Notes under the pieces: generated by a model
The model's database searches: none
Seen by the model: only the letters and a program-made list of their open reading frames with translations
Told to the model about the DNA's origin: nothing
Translations under genes and position numbers: made by a program
In this document: piece after piece, positions 20,125 through 29,524 of the stretch
Layout: each line of letters opens with the position of its first letter
How positions within the stretch are numbered: the first letter of the stretch is position 1
NCBI RefSeq assembly: GCF_027244095.1
Contig: NC_069661.1
Coordinates: 6,644,001-6,708,000, forward strand
Origin: Hemicordylus capensis
Lineage: Eukaryota; Chordata; Lepidosauria; Squamata; Cordylidae
DNA length: 64,000 bases
Reading direction: 5' to 3'

Positions 20125-20805
20125 AGATTGATTAATTGATTGATTAAGTGCTGTCAAGACAGTGTCAGCTCTTTGCAACCACATCGATAGATTCTCTCCA
20201 GGATGATCTGTCTTCCATTTGGCCTTTAAGGTTTCTCAGCGCTGCATTCATTGCTGTTGTAATCAAGTCTGTCCACCATGCTGCTGCTCGTCCTCTTCTT
20301 CTCTTGCCTTCAACTTTTCCCAGCATTATGGACTTCCATGGTATCCTCAAAAGTCTTCTCCAGCACCAAAGTTCAAAAGCATCAATACTTTTTCTGTCTT
20401 GCTTCTTCAGTGTCCAGCTTTTGCATTCATAGAGTGTCGCGGGGAAAACCATTGTCTGAACGATTTTAATCTTTGTCGGTATAGACACGTCATGGCATCT
20501 AAATATCCTTTCCAAGGCCTTCATTGCAACCCTACCAAGCGCTAGTCTATGGCGTATTTAGTCGTAGTCCCATTTTTTCACTGTGCTCCTTGACTTTCAC
20601 TACTAGAGCTTGCAGATCATCCACATTCTCAGTTACCAGAGTGGTGTCATCAGCGTAGCGCAGGTTATTGATGTTTCTTCCTCCAGCTTTAAAACCATGC
20701 TCATCTTCTTCCAATCCAGCTTCTCTCAGTATATGTTCAGCATACAAGTTGAATAAATAAGGAGAAGGTATACAGCCTTGTCTTACTAAGGCAACACACA
20801 ACTTT
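20125..20805 (-). mobile_element. Bov-B (RTE) LINE fragment
   Basis: Minus-strand translation at 20801-20547 includes GCIPSPYLFNLYAEHILREA and LRYADDTTL, the RT catalytic YADD block. Translation at 20524-20165 includes TMVFPATLYECKSWTLKKQD, FELWCWRRLLRIPW and EDRSSWRESIDVVAKS, the Bov-B C-terminus. The stretch between these blocks is shorter than in the copy at 23438-25122, so it carries an internal deletion. The 3' tail is at about 20125-20165. Confidence 0.85.
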
Positions 20806-22024
20806 TAAAGAGTTTCTTAGGCAAAGCAACTGGAAGGGTGGTGAGCCCCTTCCACCAATCAGAGATAGGTCATGACAGCTCAGGTTTGAAGAGGTGAGAT
20901 GTCCTGGTGGGTAAAGGTGACTGTGGTGCTGACACCTGTCCAGAGAGTTTTCCAGTTACCATCCTCACAAGGGTGGTGGGTTCAAAGTGTCCATTCCTCC
21001 TTTGCTTTTCCGGATTAGGGGATTGGTGAATGGCAGGGCCAGTAGGTGCTGTGTGGACATGATGCTCTCGCTTCCAGATGATGGAGGCTAACTTCCATCA
21101 GGCACGCAGTACCTTGACACCCACCCCCTCCCAGCTTGAATCGAGGGTGTTAGTTCGTCCCCACAGAATCAGCCACCTCAGATTCAACAATGTTCTCGAA
21201 AGACTGTCTCTTGGCAAGCAACAATGAAGCCTACTTATGGTGTCTAAAGATTCTAACTCACACAATAAAGCCATTTTATTTATATCTATGTAAACTGCTT
21301 TGAGAAATTTGTTGAAAAGCAGTATATAAATACTCATTGTATTCGTATTCATACATAGATCCTATGTCAATGGCTCTGGGCAGATTCACACAATCTTGCC
21401 AGTAAACTATAGACTAGTTCACACAGTCATCAAAATCAGGGTAGGAGGCAGGCTACCCTGGTGTGCATGATCATGTGAACTCACAAAAATCCCTCCAACC
21501 CAGGTTGCTCGAAGCAGGGTTGCTCTTAACCAAGGTAGGAAGAGAGGCGAGCTCACCTACTCGGATTCTCTGGTCCTGTAAATGCACTCACCTCCTCTAC
21601 CCAACCACTAGGACCCAGCAGACTGTCCCTCGCATGAAAACAATAGAGAGCTGTGACTATAGCGGCTGCCCTCCATGCATGGACCACTCTGGAAAGCACA
21701 CTCGTTGATCCTGAAGCTGGACCAGCTTCTGCAGGGCTGCTGCTCCTGCTCCTTTGTGGCCAATCAGTCATGAAACATTCCAGTCTGCTGGCAGGGCAAA
21801 GCATGCTGGGAAAGCCTGCAAGACCTCAGAGGACTTTCCATGTTTGCAACTTCCTAAGTCTAAGTAACATCCACCCATTCCAACTACCAGTTTCAACAAT
21901 GGATTGAAATAGCTGGCTTAACCATTTGTTTCCTGAGTTTGCTGACCCAAACAGAGGTTCTGATTGTGTGCGGCTAATGGGGTAGAAGCCCTCCAACTCG
22001 CCCCCAAATGGTGGTGTGAACAGA

Positions 22025-22262
22025 CCTATTAAATCCCAGATTCGTGTGATGCGTGTGTTCCCAATTTCTGGACATTATTGTGAACCCAGGGAAGATCAGC
22101 AATGTCAGACTGGTACTGCACCAACCTAACATATACCTGGGATCAACAGCTCTAGTTCAGATCCCAAGTAGGTGTCAAGTTGGCACAGTGCCAGCCCAAC
22201 ACTGCCAAGGTTCACACAATAAGCTCAAATCAGAAGCATGCATGCTGTGCGAATCTGGGATG
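22025..22262. mobile_element. Possible foldback MITE
   Basis: Inverted ends AAATCCCAGATTCGTGTGAT and, at the right, TGTGCGAATCTGGGATGT. About 238 bp, non-coding, family unassigned, no clear target duplication. Confidence 0.4.
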
Positions 22263-22995
22263 TAATGTTTACCAGAGATCCTTTGAATCATGTGAACAAA
22301 CATGGCCTGCTTCGAGCCAAGTCTTCTGAGAGAAAGAGGGGAGCAGAAGAAACTGGGACACTGAATGTGCCTTGTGTTTTCTTCTCCTTGAATGCATCAT
22401 ATTTGGAGCCATAGTGACATCTGGTGGTAAGAAAAAATAGTTGTGTCAGTCCATTACAAAAACTAAGTAATTAAAATATCGTTTTTATTATGGCTAAGCT
22501 AATTAAGTCTAAGTAACACTCACACATTCCAGTTTTGCAAGTTGCAAGTTGGAGACTGGGGGTTCTCATCTCACCCAGTAACATCCTTTGGATATGGTGG
22601 TTGTTGTTGTTTTGGCTTAACACCCAGCCTGAGGAAGTTCTGAATGACTCAAAACTTTTTCATTCTTTGGCAACCTTTTAGTTAGTCCCCATAAAGACAT
22701 TGCCTTATTCTTAATATTCTTCTAAGGTTGATTGAGGGGAAAGAAGAACTGAAATCCTTCCGATGGCCAGCTCGTGGGATTCACACAACACGAGGGTTGT
22801 GGTGGGTGTGTCTGTGTGTGTGTCCCTCTGTGAATCTCACAGATAGCAGAGCTCCTGATGCCACTCATACGTGACCATACAGCATCCTAACTCATTCAAG
22901 GGGATTCCTATGGACATCCAGAAGGACAATGCATTTTTAAGGAGGCGTGAGGATTGTAGGCACCTATATTAATACTGAGTGTTTTCATATATTAA

Positions 22996-23028
22996 GTGTG
23001 TGTGTATGTGTGTGTGTGTGTGTAGATG

Positions 23029-23079
<51 letters not shown>

Positions 23080-23093
23080 GCACACACACACAT
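22996..23093. repeat. (TG)n / (GATA)n / (CA)n compound microsatellite
   Basis: A TG tract, then about 13 GATA units, then a CACACACACA tract that is the inverse of the first; the flanks can pair. Confidence 0.9.
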
Positions 23094-23437
23094 ACATACC
23101 CTAACAACCTGATAGACAGGCAGAAAATAAGTATTGTGTTAATTAAATGGGTGAAGAAGGGGGTAGCTATGGAGTGGAACACAAGGACACATCCAAGGAC
23201 ACAGGGTCCTGCTAGCTTAGGCCGAGAGACAATCCCTTTTCTCACAAAATTCTTCCCATGATCAGTAAATGAAGGAAGAAGAGAGCAAAATTGTGCCCAC
23301 TAGGCATGTCCTCAGAGCCACTGCACCTGCTGGCTACATCTCATTGACAATGGTATATTCAACTTTCATGAGAAGTGTGCCCTGTTAGAGGGCTCAGTAT
23401 TCCCTCTAACAGGGATTCCCAGATATTGTTTACTAAC

Positions 23438-25122
23438 TGACTGACTGACTGACTAAGTGCCGTTAAGTCGGTGTCGACTCTGAGGAACCACAGAGATATC
23501 CGCAGCTTAGGCTAGCTACTGGCCTTTAAGAGAGCCCTAAAAACGTATTTGTTTGGTCTGGCCTTCCAAGGTTTGTAAAGTGGTTTTTAAAAAAAAAGTA
23601 TTTTAATTGGTTTTAAATGGTTTTAATTGTATTTGAATTGTTTTTATATTGTTTTTAGCACTGTGTTTTGAATTGTGTGTTTGTATGTCTTTTAAAAGTT
23701 GTTGTATACCACCCAGAGCCTTTTGGATGGGGCGGTTTATAAATGTAATAAATAAATCAATAAATAAAATAATGTAGATAGATTCTCTCCAGGATGATCT
23801 GTCTTCCACTTGGCCTTTAATGTATCTCAGTGGTGTAGTCATTGCTGCCATAATTGAGTCCATCCACCTTGCTGCTGGTTGTCCTCTTCTTCTCTTTCCT
23901 TCAGCTTTCCCCAGCATTATGGACTTCTCAAAGGATCTGGGTCATCGCATAATGTGTCCGAAGTAGGATAGTTTGAGCCTGGTCATTTGTGCCTTGAGTG
24001 AAAATTCTGGAATGATCTGTTCTATGATCCATTGGTTTGTTTTCCTGGCTGTCCATGGTATCCTCAAAAGTATTCTCCAGCACCAAAGTTCAACAGCGTC
24101 AATGCATTTTATATCTTGCTTCTTCAAAGTCCAGCTTTCACATCCATAGAGTGCCACAGGGAAAACCACTGAAGAATTCTAATCTTTGTTGGTGTATAGA
24201 CACAGCATGGCATCTAAATAGCCTTCCAAGGCATTCATTGCAACCCTACCAAGTGCTAGTCGGCGGCGTATTTCTTCATTGCTGGATCCTTTACTGTTAC
24301 GCCCAGTCCTAAAAGGCAGAAGCTATGTACCACTTCAATGTCTTCATTGTCAGTTCTGAGGCTGGTTGCTGCACCATTGTCATTAGTTTAGTCTTCTTGA
24401 CATTTAGTCGTAGTCCCATTTTTTCTCTGTGCTCCTTGACTTTCATTACTAGAGCTTGCAGATCATCTGCCTTCTCAGCTATCAGAGTGGTGTCATCAGC
24501 GTAGCGCAGGTTATTGATGTTTCTTCCTCCAACTTAAAAACCACGCTCATCTTCTTCCTATCCAGCTTCTCTCAGTATATGTTCAGCATATAAAGAGAAA
24601 GTATACAGCTTTGCCTTACTCCTTGGCCAATCTGGAACCAGTCTTTTTCACCATGTTCTGTCTGGACTGTGGCTTCCTGTCCTGTGTATAGGTTTCTCAT
24701 GAGAGCAATGTGTTCTGGGACGCCTATTTTTCTAAGGATATTCCATAACTTGACATGGTTGACATAATCAAAGAGGCTTTTTTGTAGTCAATGAAGCACA
24801 TATTGACTTCTTTCTGGTATTCTTTGGCTTTCTCAATTATCCAGCATGCATCAGCAATGATTTCTCTTGTTCCTTGGCCTTTTCTGATACCAGTTTGAAC
24901 ATCCGGCATTTCCCTTTCCACGCAGGGCTCTAATCTGCATTGGATGATCCTGAGCATTATTTTGCTAGCATGTGAAATTAAGGATATTGTGTGATGGTTT
25001 ACACAATCTGTTAAGTCTCTTTTCTTTGGTATGGGTATGTAGACTGACCTCTTCCAATCTGTTGGCCACCGTGTCGTTCTCCAAATTTGCTGGCATAGTT
25101 TGGTTAGAGCCTTGACTGATTC
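23438..25122 (-). mobile_element. Bov-B (RTE) LINE, 5'-truncated, itself carrying an L2-like insertion
   Basis: The minus strand reads, from the right: QQIWRTTRWPTDWKRSVYIP, IPKKRDLTDCVNHHTISLI, DVQTGIRKGQGTREIIADAC (RT fingers and palm), the YADD region near 24500, then MVFPVALYGCESWTLKKQD, LWCWRILLRIPWTARKTNQW and the GKAEGKRRRGQPAARW tail. This is the normal Bov-B order. The 3' end with (TGAC)n repeats is at 23438-23500. It is broken by 23508-23768. Several frame changes; inactive. Confidence 0.85.
23508..23768 (+). mobile_element. L2-like LINE 3' end inserted in Bov-B
   Basis: Plus-strand GGCCTTTAAGAGAGCCCTAA..., a T-rich 3' UTR (TTTTAATTGG repeats), then CCCAGAGCCTTTTGGATGGG, GGCGGTTTATAAATGTAATA and (AAAT)n. 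The Bov-B sequence resumes at TAGATTCTCTCCAGGATGAT. Confidence 0.7.
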
Positions 25123-25565
25123 TTGACGACAATTCCCATAATCCCCAAGCAAAAGCCATGGCAGCTGGGGATTCTGGGAGTTGTAGTCAACAACATCTGG
25201 GAATCCCTGTTAGAAGGAACACTGGGCTGTACCCATATACACCATGGAAGGGTGTGCCCTCCACCACTTCCTGGAGCAGCTCTCTGCTCAGTCCCTCTCT
25301 GACTCTAGTCCTATTCCAGCATTGTGTTGTATGTGTGCACAAGTGTCTGTACACATGTAGAGGACAGCTGGTCTTGCAGCAGCAAGCATGACTTGTCCCC
25401 TTAGCTAAGCAGGGTCCATCCTGGTTGCATATGAATGGGAGACTTGATGTATGAGCACTGGAAGATATTCCCCTTATGGGATGGAGCCGCTCTGGGAAGA
25501 GCAGAAGGTTCCAAGTTCCCATCTTGGCAGCATCTCCAAGAGAGGGCTGAGAGAGATTCCTGCCT

Positions 25566-25793
25566 GGTGTAGTGGTTAGAGTGCTGGACTAGGACCAGGG
25601 AGACCCGAGTTCAAATCCCCATTCAGCCATAATACTAGCTGGGTGACTCTGGGCCAGTCACTTCTCTCTCAGCCTAACCTACTTCACAGGGTTGTTGTGA
25701 AAGAGAAACTCAAGTCTGTAGTACACTGCTCTGGGCTCCTTGGAGGAAGAGCGGGATATAAATGTAAAAATAATAATAATAATAATAATAATA
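25566..25793 (+). mobile_element. Sauria-type tRNA SINE, full length
   Basis: tRNA-like head GGTGTAGTGGTTAGAGTGCT with box B GAGTTCAAATCC. Body CACTTCTCTCTCAGCCTAAC and GGGTTGTTGTGA. Tail GGATATAAATGTA followed by (AAT)n. This is the classic squamate Sauria SINE layout, mobilised by Bov-B-type LINEs. Inserted in the SINE at 25362-26362. Confidence 0.9.
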
Positions 25794-25842
25794 ACCTTGG
25801 AGAAGCTGCTGTCAGTCTGTGAAGACAAGACTGAGCTAGATG

Positions 25843-26317
25843 TGATGTGAATTCGGCTCGTCTCTGGTTCCGCTTTTTAGTCAATTAAACAGTCTCATTG
25901 GGAATAATCTTTTAGGCTTTATTGCTCTGCAGTTAGCAATAGGTAATCAGTAGGCTCATGCTCTCAAACCGATCACAGTTTGGTTACAGGTGCACCTTAC
26001 ATTTATACAAACAATCTAAATGATGCTGACACCCTAGACACAGTATACGTGGCAATAAAATAGTGGTCTAAGTATCTAGTACGCATGTGAATGATTCATT
26101 GTTCATCTGGTGATTACTCCTTATTTGGTTAGATCCTGTTTTCTGGCCTTGGGAAGCTTAGCTGTCTTAGAAAGTTTCATAGATGTAATTTAGCTGGAGA
26201 GAGATAATGATGTTAATCATGAGAGGCTATGATGTCCCTGAGCTGGGCCAGGTTACTTTAAGTTAAAATAAGGTTTTCTAGGAAAAATGGAGTTTCTTTG
26301 GTTTTCTAAACACATCA
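25843..26317 (-). mobile_element. Solo LTR of an endogenous retrovirus-like element
   Basis: A 475-bp block with inverted ends TGATGTG...CACATCA, flanked by the 4-bp duplication GATG (25839-25842 and 26318-26321). On the minus strand an AATAAA signal lies about 90 bp before the 3' end, as expected of an LTR. No internal coding region is present, so it is a solo LTR left by recombination. A 4-bp duplication fits gammaretrovirus-like or Gypsy-like elements; the family is not fixed. Younger than the SINE it splits. Confidence 0.75.
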
Positions 26318-26364
26318 GATGGACCTATGGTCTGACTCAGTATATGGCAGCTTCCTATGTTCCT

Positions 26365-26954
26365 TTGTGTGCTTTAAAAATGCCTTTGTGTACATGCCTT
26401 TAAAAAGCAAACCTGGGTATAGCCCCCATCAAATGCAGGGTACAGACAGAAAGTGTACATAATATATGAGTAACTGTAGATGCACATAAATCAGTATGTG
26501 CATACACTGTATACAGATTGTACACAAGTTGAACCTAACATGTGAACAGCACTGGACTATGTGTTTACATAATATGTAAACATAACTAGATTGCACGTGC
26601 ATATGTAACCACCACCATTACTACCAGTACTATTGGTAGGTTCCCTGAACTGGCAACTAAAGGGTGTATGATCTCCCCTCCCGCTTCTTAATGGATTGTG
26701 GAGCATGCTCAGAAGGTCCTAAGAGTCTTCAAGAGTTTTCTAGCCCAGCAGAAAGCTCCTGGACAGAGAAAGAAAGAGAGATTTGGAGATCTTCGATTCT
26801 TTTATGAACTTTTTGCAGTTCTTCTTTGGGGAAGATTTGCATGCCGGATTGAGATTCCAGATGGGCCCACCTGACCTCTTGCACCAGATCTTGGTCATTT
26901 TTGCTGCTCACTCATGCTTGGCAAATTTGGTTCTACAAAAGACAACAAATATAA
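26365..26954. other. Unassigned sequence with one coding-like minus-strand frame
   Basis: At 26911-26729 (minus) a 60-codon frame reads like structured protein (KNDQDLVQEVRWAHLESQS, then KEELQKVHKRIEDLQIS) and follows a pyrimidine-rich TTGTTGTCTTTTGTAG acceptor-like site at about 26945-26930. No family recognised. Could be an orphan exon, a pseudogene piece or repeat coding sequence. Confidence 0.25.
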
Positions 26955-27760
26955 ATGTTTATAAACCCTTGAGTTTGGCATAAGAAATGATTTTATTTGT
27001 GGTTCTCTGGTGTATCAACCGAAGCTGATAGAAGGCACTTCTGGCTACCGCCTCAACCTGGGAGACCAGGGAGAGACTCAGATCCAGAAGCACCCCCAGA
27101 CTGCATACCTGATCCTTCTGGGGAAGTGTGACCCCATCCAGAACAGGCATATCAAATTCATCTCCTGCACAATGAGTACCTCCATCTTATCTGGATTCAG
27201 CCTCAGTTTGTTATCCCTCATCCAGCCCATTACCTCCTCCAGACAGGCATTTAGGGAGGCTATGCCCCCTCCAGATGATGTTGACATGGAGAAGTAGATT
27301 TGGGTGTCATCAGCATATTGATAGCACCCTGCACCAAATCTCCTGATGATCTCTCCCAGCAGTTTCATGTAGATGTTAAACAACATTGGAGACAATACGG
27401 AGCCCTGAGGGACCCCATACAAAAGTTCAGATTTTGAACAATAGTCTCCAAGATACACCATCTGGAACTTGCCTGAGAGGTAGGAGCGGAACCACCGCAA
27501 AGCAGTGCCTCTCACTCCCAACCCCCCAGATGCTCCAGAAGGACACTATGGTCGATAGTATCAAAAGCTGTTGAGAGGTCCAAAAGGACCAACAGAGTCA
27601 CATTCTCTCTGTCAATTCCCAATTGCTTTGTCAATTCCCAATTACATTGGGACAAGCTAGAAATCGGAAGAGAAAGCCCGATTTGGGGGGTGGGGGGTGC
27701 TTCCAAAGATCTCGAATAGACTTCAGGGTAAGTCTGGCCAGTGTGTGATGGCACACACTC
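26955..27760 (-). mobile_element. L2/CR1-group LINE reverse transcriptase fragment
   Basis: Minus strand from the right: LLVLLDLSTAFDTIDHSVLL (RT block with FD), ALRWFRSYLSGKFQMVYLGD, GVPQGSVLSPMLFNIYM, CYQYADDTQIYFS (catalytic YADD), MGWMRDNKLRLNPDKMEVL and SLGVLLDLSLSLVSQVEAVA. The order is normal for an L2-type LINE. Frames change at about 27515 and 27120, and both ends are missing; inactive. Confidence 0.85.
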
Positions 27761-27878
27761 TCTTCTGGTGCAGATTCAGGGTAACAGCCCTGTCTGTAAA
27801 GGCTCCAGCTGCCAGAAGGCATGGACAGTAGTGATGGAGCTATACTAAGGTTGCTTTCAGTAGTCACCTGGAGCCCTG

Positions 27879-28166
27879 CCAGACAGCAATTTTACTTTGG
27901 AAGGGGAAGGTGTGTATTCACATACCCTCCAGATTTACATTGAAATCCCTGCGATCTATCGGGAAGCACTCCTTACTGGATTTGGGTTTTTCATACTGCA
28001 TTGGTGCTTAGCCTGATTTATGTCCGGGGTAAAAAACGCCACTTTTTGCATTGGATTTTTTGGGCAAATTTGTAATATCCAACATGCCCTGGAATTCACA
28101 GTATTTCACCCACATAACACATGGGATTAAGTATGTCTTAATCCCACGATAAAGCTTGCTGTCTGG
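27879..28166 (+). mobile_element. MITE with CCAGACAGCAA inverted ends, copy 1
   Basis: Starts CCAGACAGCAATTTTAC and ends AAAGCTTGCTGTCTGG; the 10-11 bp ends are inverse of each other. Internal sequence (CACTTTTTGCATTGG, ATCTATCGGGAAGCACT) is shared, in inverse orientation, with 57713-57975. About 288 bp, non-coding. No clear target duplication; superfamily unassigned. Confidence 0.65.
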
Positions 28167-28244
28167 GAAAGGTCCTGGAGATTTATGGATCTCCTTGGGA
28201 ATGGGCATCAATTTCCAGGTGGCTACTGGAGCAATCTTAAAGAT

Positions 28245-28515
28245 GTTAATGGCCTGATATTGTAAAGATTTAAGAGGGGTTTGGATAACTTCATGGAGGA
28301 GAGGACTATCAGCGACTGCTAGTCGGAGGGCTAAAGGCCACCTCCAGCCTCAGAGGCAGGATGCCTCTGAGTACCAGTTATGGGGGAGTAACAGCAGGAG
28401 AGAGGGCATGCCCTCAACTCTTCCCTGTGGCTTCCAGCAGCATCTGGTGGGCCACTGTGCCAGGATGCTGGACAAGATGGGCCTTGGTCCTGATCCAGCA
28501 GGGATCAGTTATGAT
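28245..28515 (+). mobile_element. CR1-like LINE 3' end
   Basis: Ends the reading frame with a GGGTTTGGATAACTTCATGG block, then the 3' UTR GGCCACCTCCAGCCTCAGAG, GGTGGGCCACTGTG and ATGGGCCTTGGTCCTGATCC. Same family as 18722-19755. Confidence 0.8.
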
Positions 28516-29250
28516 AGATAGATAACAAATCTTAGGGAGAAAAAATACCCAAGAATAGCTTCAGTCAGATTTGGCAACCATAACCCATAGATGCACTAAG
28601 GCTACATCATATGCACATTTATAAACAGACACATAAAATGCATGCTAGATACAACATCCAAGTAAGCAATGTGGCACTAAAGCATACTTTAAAAGTTGCA
28701 AAGAATATTTTAAAGTTTGTTCTCATTTCTTTTATAAAAGAGTTGAATAATTCTATTAATACAACATGGTATTTTTTAAAAAATATAATCAAATAAATTA
28801 ATAATAGTAGTAGTAGTAATAGTAGTAATAATAATAATAATAATAATAGTTTTCACTTTAATAAAAGAGAACGTTTCAGAGCTGGCGTGTGTGACAAGGG
28901 AGCTGAGCTGGAGGCTCCTGGCAGACAGCCGGGGGCAGCAAAGACTGCTGAGTCCACGCGCACCCCGCCGCCTAGCCGGCCGCTACTAGGCGCCTGTCCT
29001 GCAGGCAACGACTTAGACAGCCCTTTGGGACCATTCACACAGATCGTTTCAATCCGTACAAGCGGAATTGGTGTGGCGGAGGGAGTGTTTTAAAACATTA
29101 TGGGATATCAAAGCATCACAATTAATTACCTGGGCACTATTCCCATGAAAAGAAGGGGGAGAGGGATCCTTTTCAAGCAGGCATATCAAAGGAAACCTTA
29201 CATATAATGGGTGGAGTTACTGGGGGGCCTCGACGGTTGCTAGGCTGCGG
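28516..29250. other. Upstream flank of DDRGK1
   Basis: AT-rich to 28860, with a (TAG)n/(AAT)n microsatellite at 28800-28847. GC content then rises (28900-29000). No head-to-head gene found; in particular no ITPA first exon is recognisable on the minus strand. Confidence 0.4.
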
Positions 29251-29299
29251 CACCAAGGAACATACCAAATCTTCTCTCCCTCCCCTCCGTTATCTGCTT

Positions 29300-29436
29300 T
29301 GGAACCGCCCGCTCATGCCGGTTAGGAGGAGGATAAAAGGCAAGGTGGGCGTGGCTTCTTCGCTCTGGGTGGGTTAGGGCGCGTCGATTGGGCGGCGAGG
29401 AGAGGCGGGGCGAGAGAGGGCTGTCACGTGATCAAG
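29300..29436 (+). promoter_or_regulatory. DDRGK1: DDRGK1 GC-rich promoter
   Basis: CpG-rich sequence directly before the start codon. It holds a TATA-like ATAAAAGG (29333-29340), GC or CACC boxes (GGGCGTGGC at 29347, GGGCGG near 29390, GGCGGGG near 29404) and an E-box. This is the usual layout of a broadly expressed gene. The actual transcription start is not determined. Confidence 0.6.
29424..29431. promoter_or_regulatory. TCACGTGA palindromic E-box (USF / TFEB-type site)
   Basis: A perfect 8-bp palindrome ending 5 bp before the DDRGK1 start codon. It matches the core bound by USF and by MiT/TFE factors in lysosome and autophagy genes (CLEAR element GTCACGTGAC, one outer base differing). 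Functional use is an inference from the motif and promoter position. Confidence 0.5.
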
Positions 29437-29524
29437 ATGGACCCGGTGCTTTACGTCGTGGCAGCGGCTGTGTTGGCGGCGCTTCTGCTGTTCCTCACCC
29501 GCCTCCGGGGCCAGGCGCGCGCGG
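29437..29524 (+). CDS. DDRGK1: DDRGK1 exon 1 (coding part): membrane anchor
   Basis: ATG at 29437 is the first methionine in frame and fits the family N-terminus (MDPVLYVVAAAV... against a similar hydrophobic start in human). An in-frame GTG lies 9 bp earlier but is not needed. Ends GCGG followed by GTAGGA donor, phase 1. Confidence 0.93.

Larger units (their letters stand above)
20806..23394. other. Mostly unassigned intergenic sequence
   Basis: Holds a LINE-3'-end-like patch (21255-21355, AAACTGCTTTGAGAAATTTG, GCAGTATATAAATACTC), a possible foldback element (22025-22262) and a compound microsatellite (22996-23093). No gene seen. Confidence 0.35.
23395..25224. mobile_element. Palindromic hAT-type MITE split by a Bov-B LINE
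   Basis: The left piece, 23395 to about 23437 (CAGTATTCCCTCTAACAGGG ... CAGATATTGTT), and the right piece, about 25123-25224 (ACAATTCCCATAATCCCC ... TTAGAAGGAACACTG), together make one element of the 6476/46845 family. About 1.7 kb of Bov-B LINE, itself interrupted, lies between them. The outer 8-bp duplication is no longer clear. Confidence 0.65.
25362..26362 (+). mobile_element. Composite 5S / tRNA-Ala SINE split by two later insertions
   Basis: Piece 1 (25362-25565) has the leader, the 5S-like block (TTAGCTAAGCAGGGTC, GAATGGGAGACTTG) and the tRNA-like part to GATTCCTGCCTG. Piece 2 (25794-25842) continues AACCTTGGAGAAGCTGCTGT to GAGCTAGATG. Piece 3 (26318-26362) continues GATGGACCTATGGTCTGACT to GCAGCTTCCTATG. 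Pieces are separated by a Sauria SINE and a solo LTR. Confidence 0.85.

Noticed and set aside
22996-23093. Regularly spaced repeats as a CRISPR-like array
   Set aside because: These are GATA, TG and CA microsatellites in a vertebrate genome; no spacer structure.
24724-25152. Reverse-transcriptase-like minus-strand frames
   Set aside because: Not host genes: they are pieces of a Bov-B LINE; similar frames at 18964, 20165 and 27078 belong to CR1, Bov-B and L2-like LINEs.
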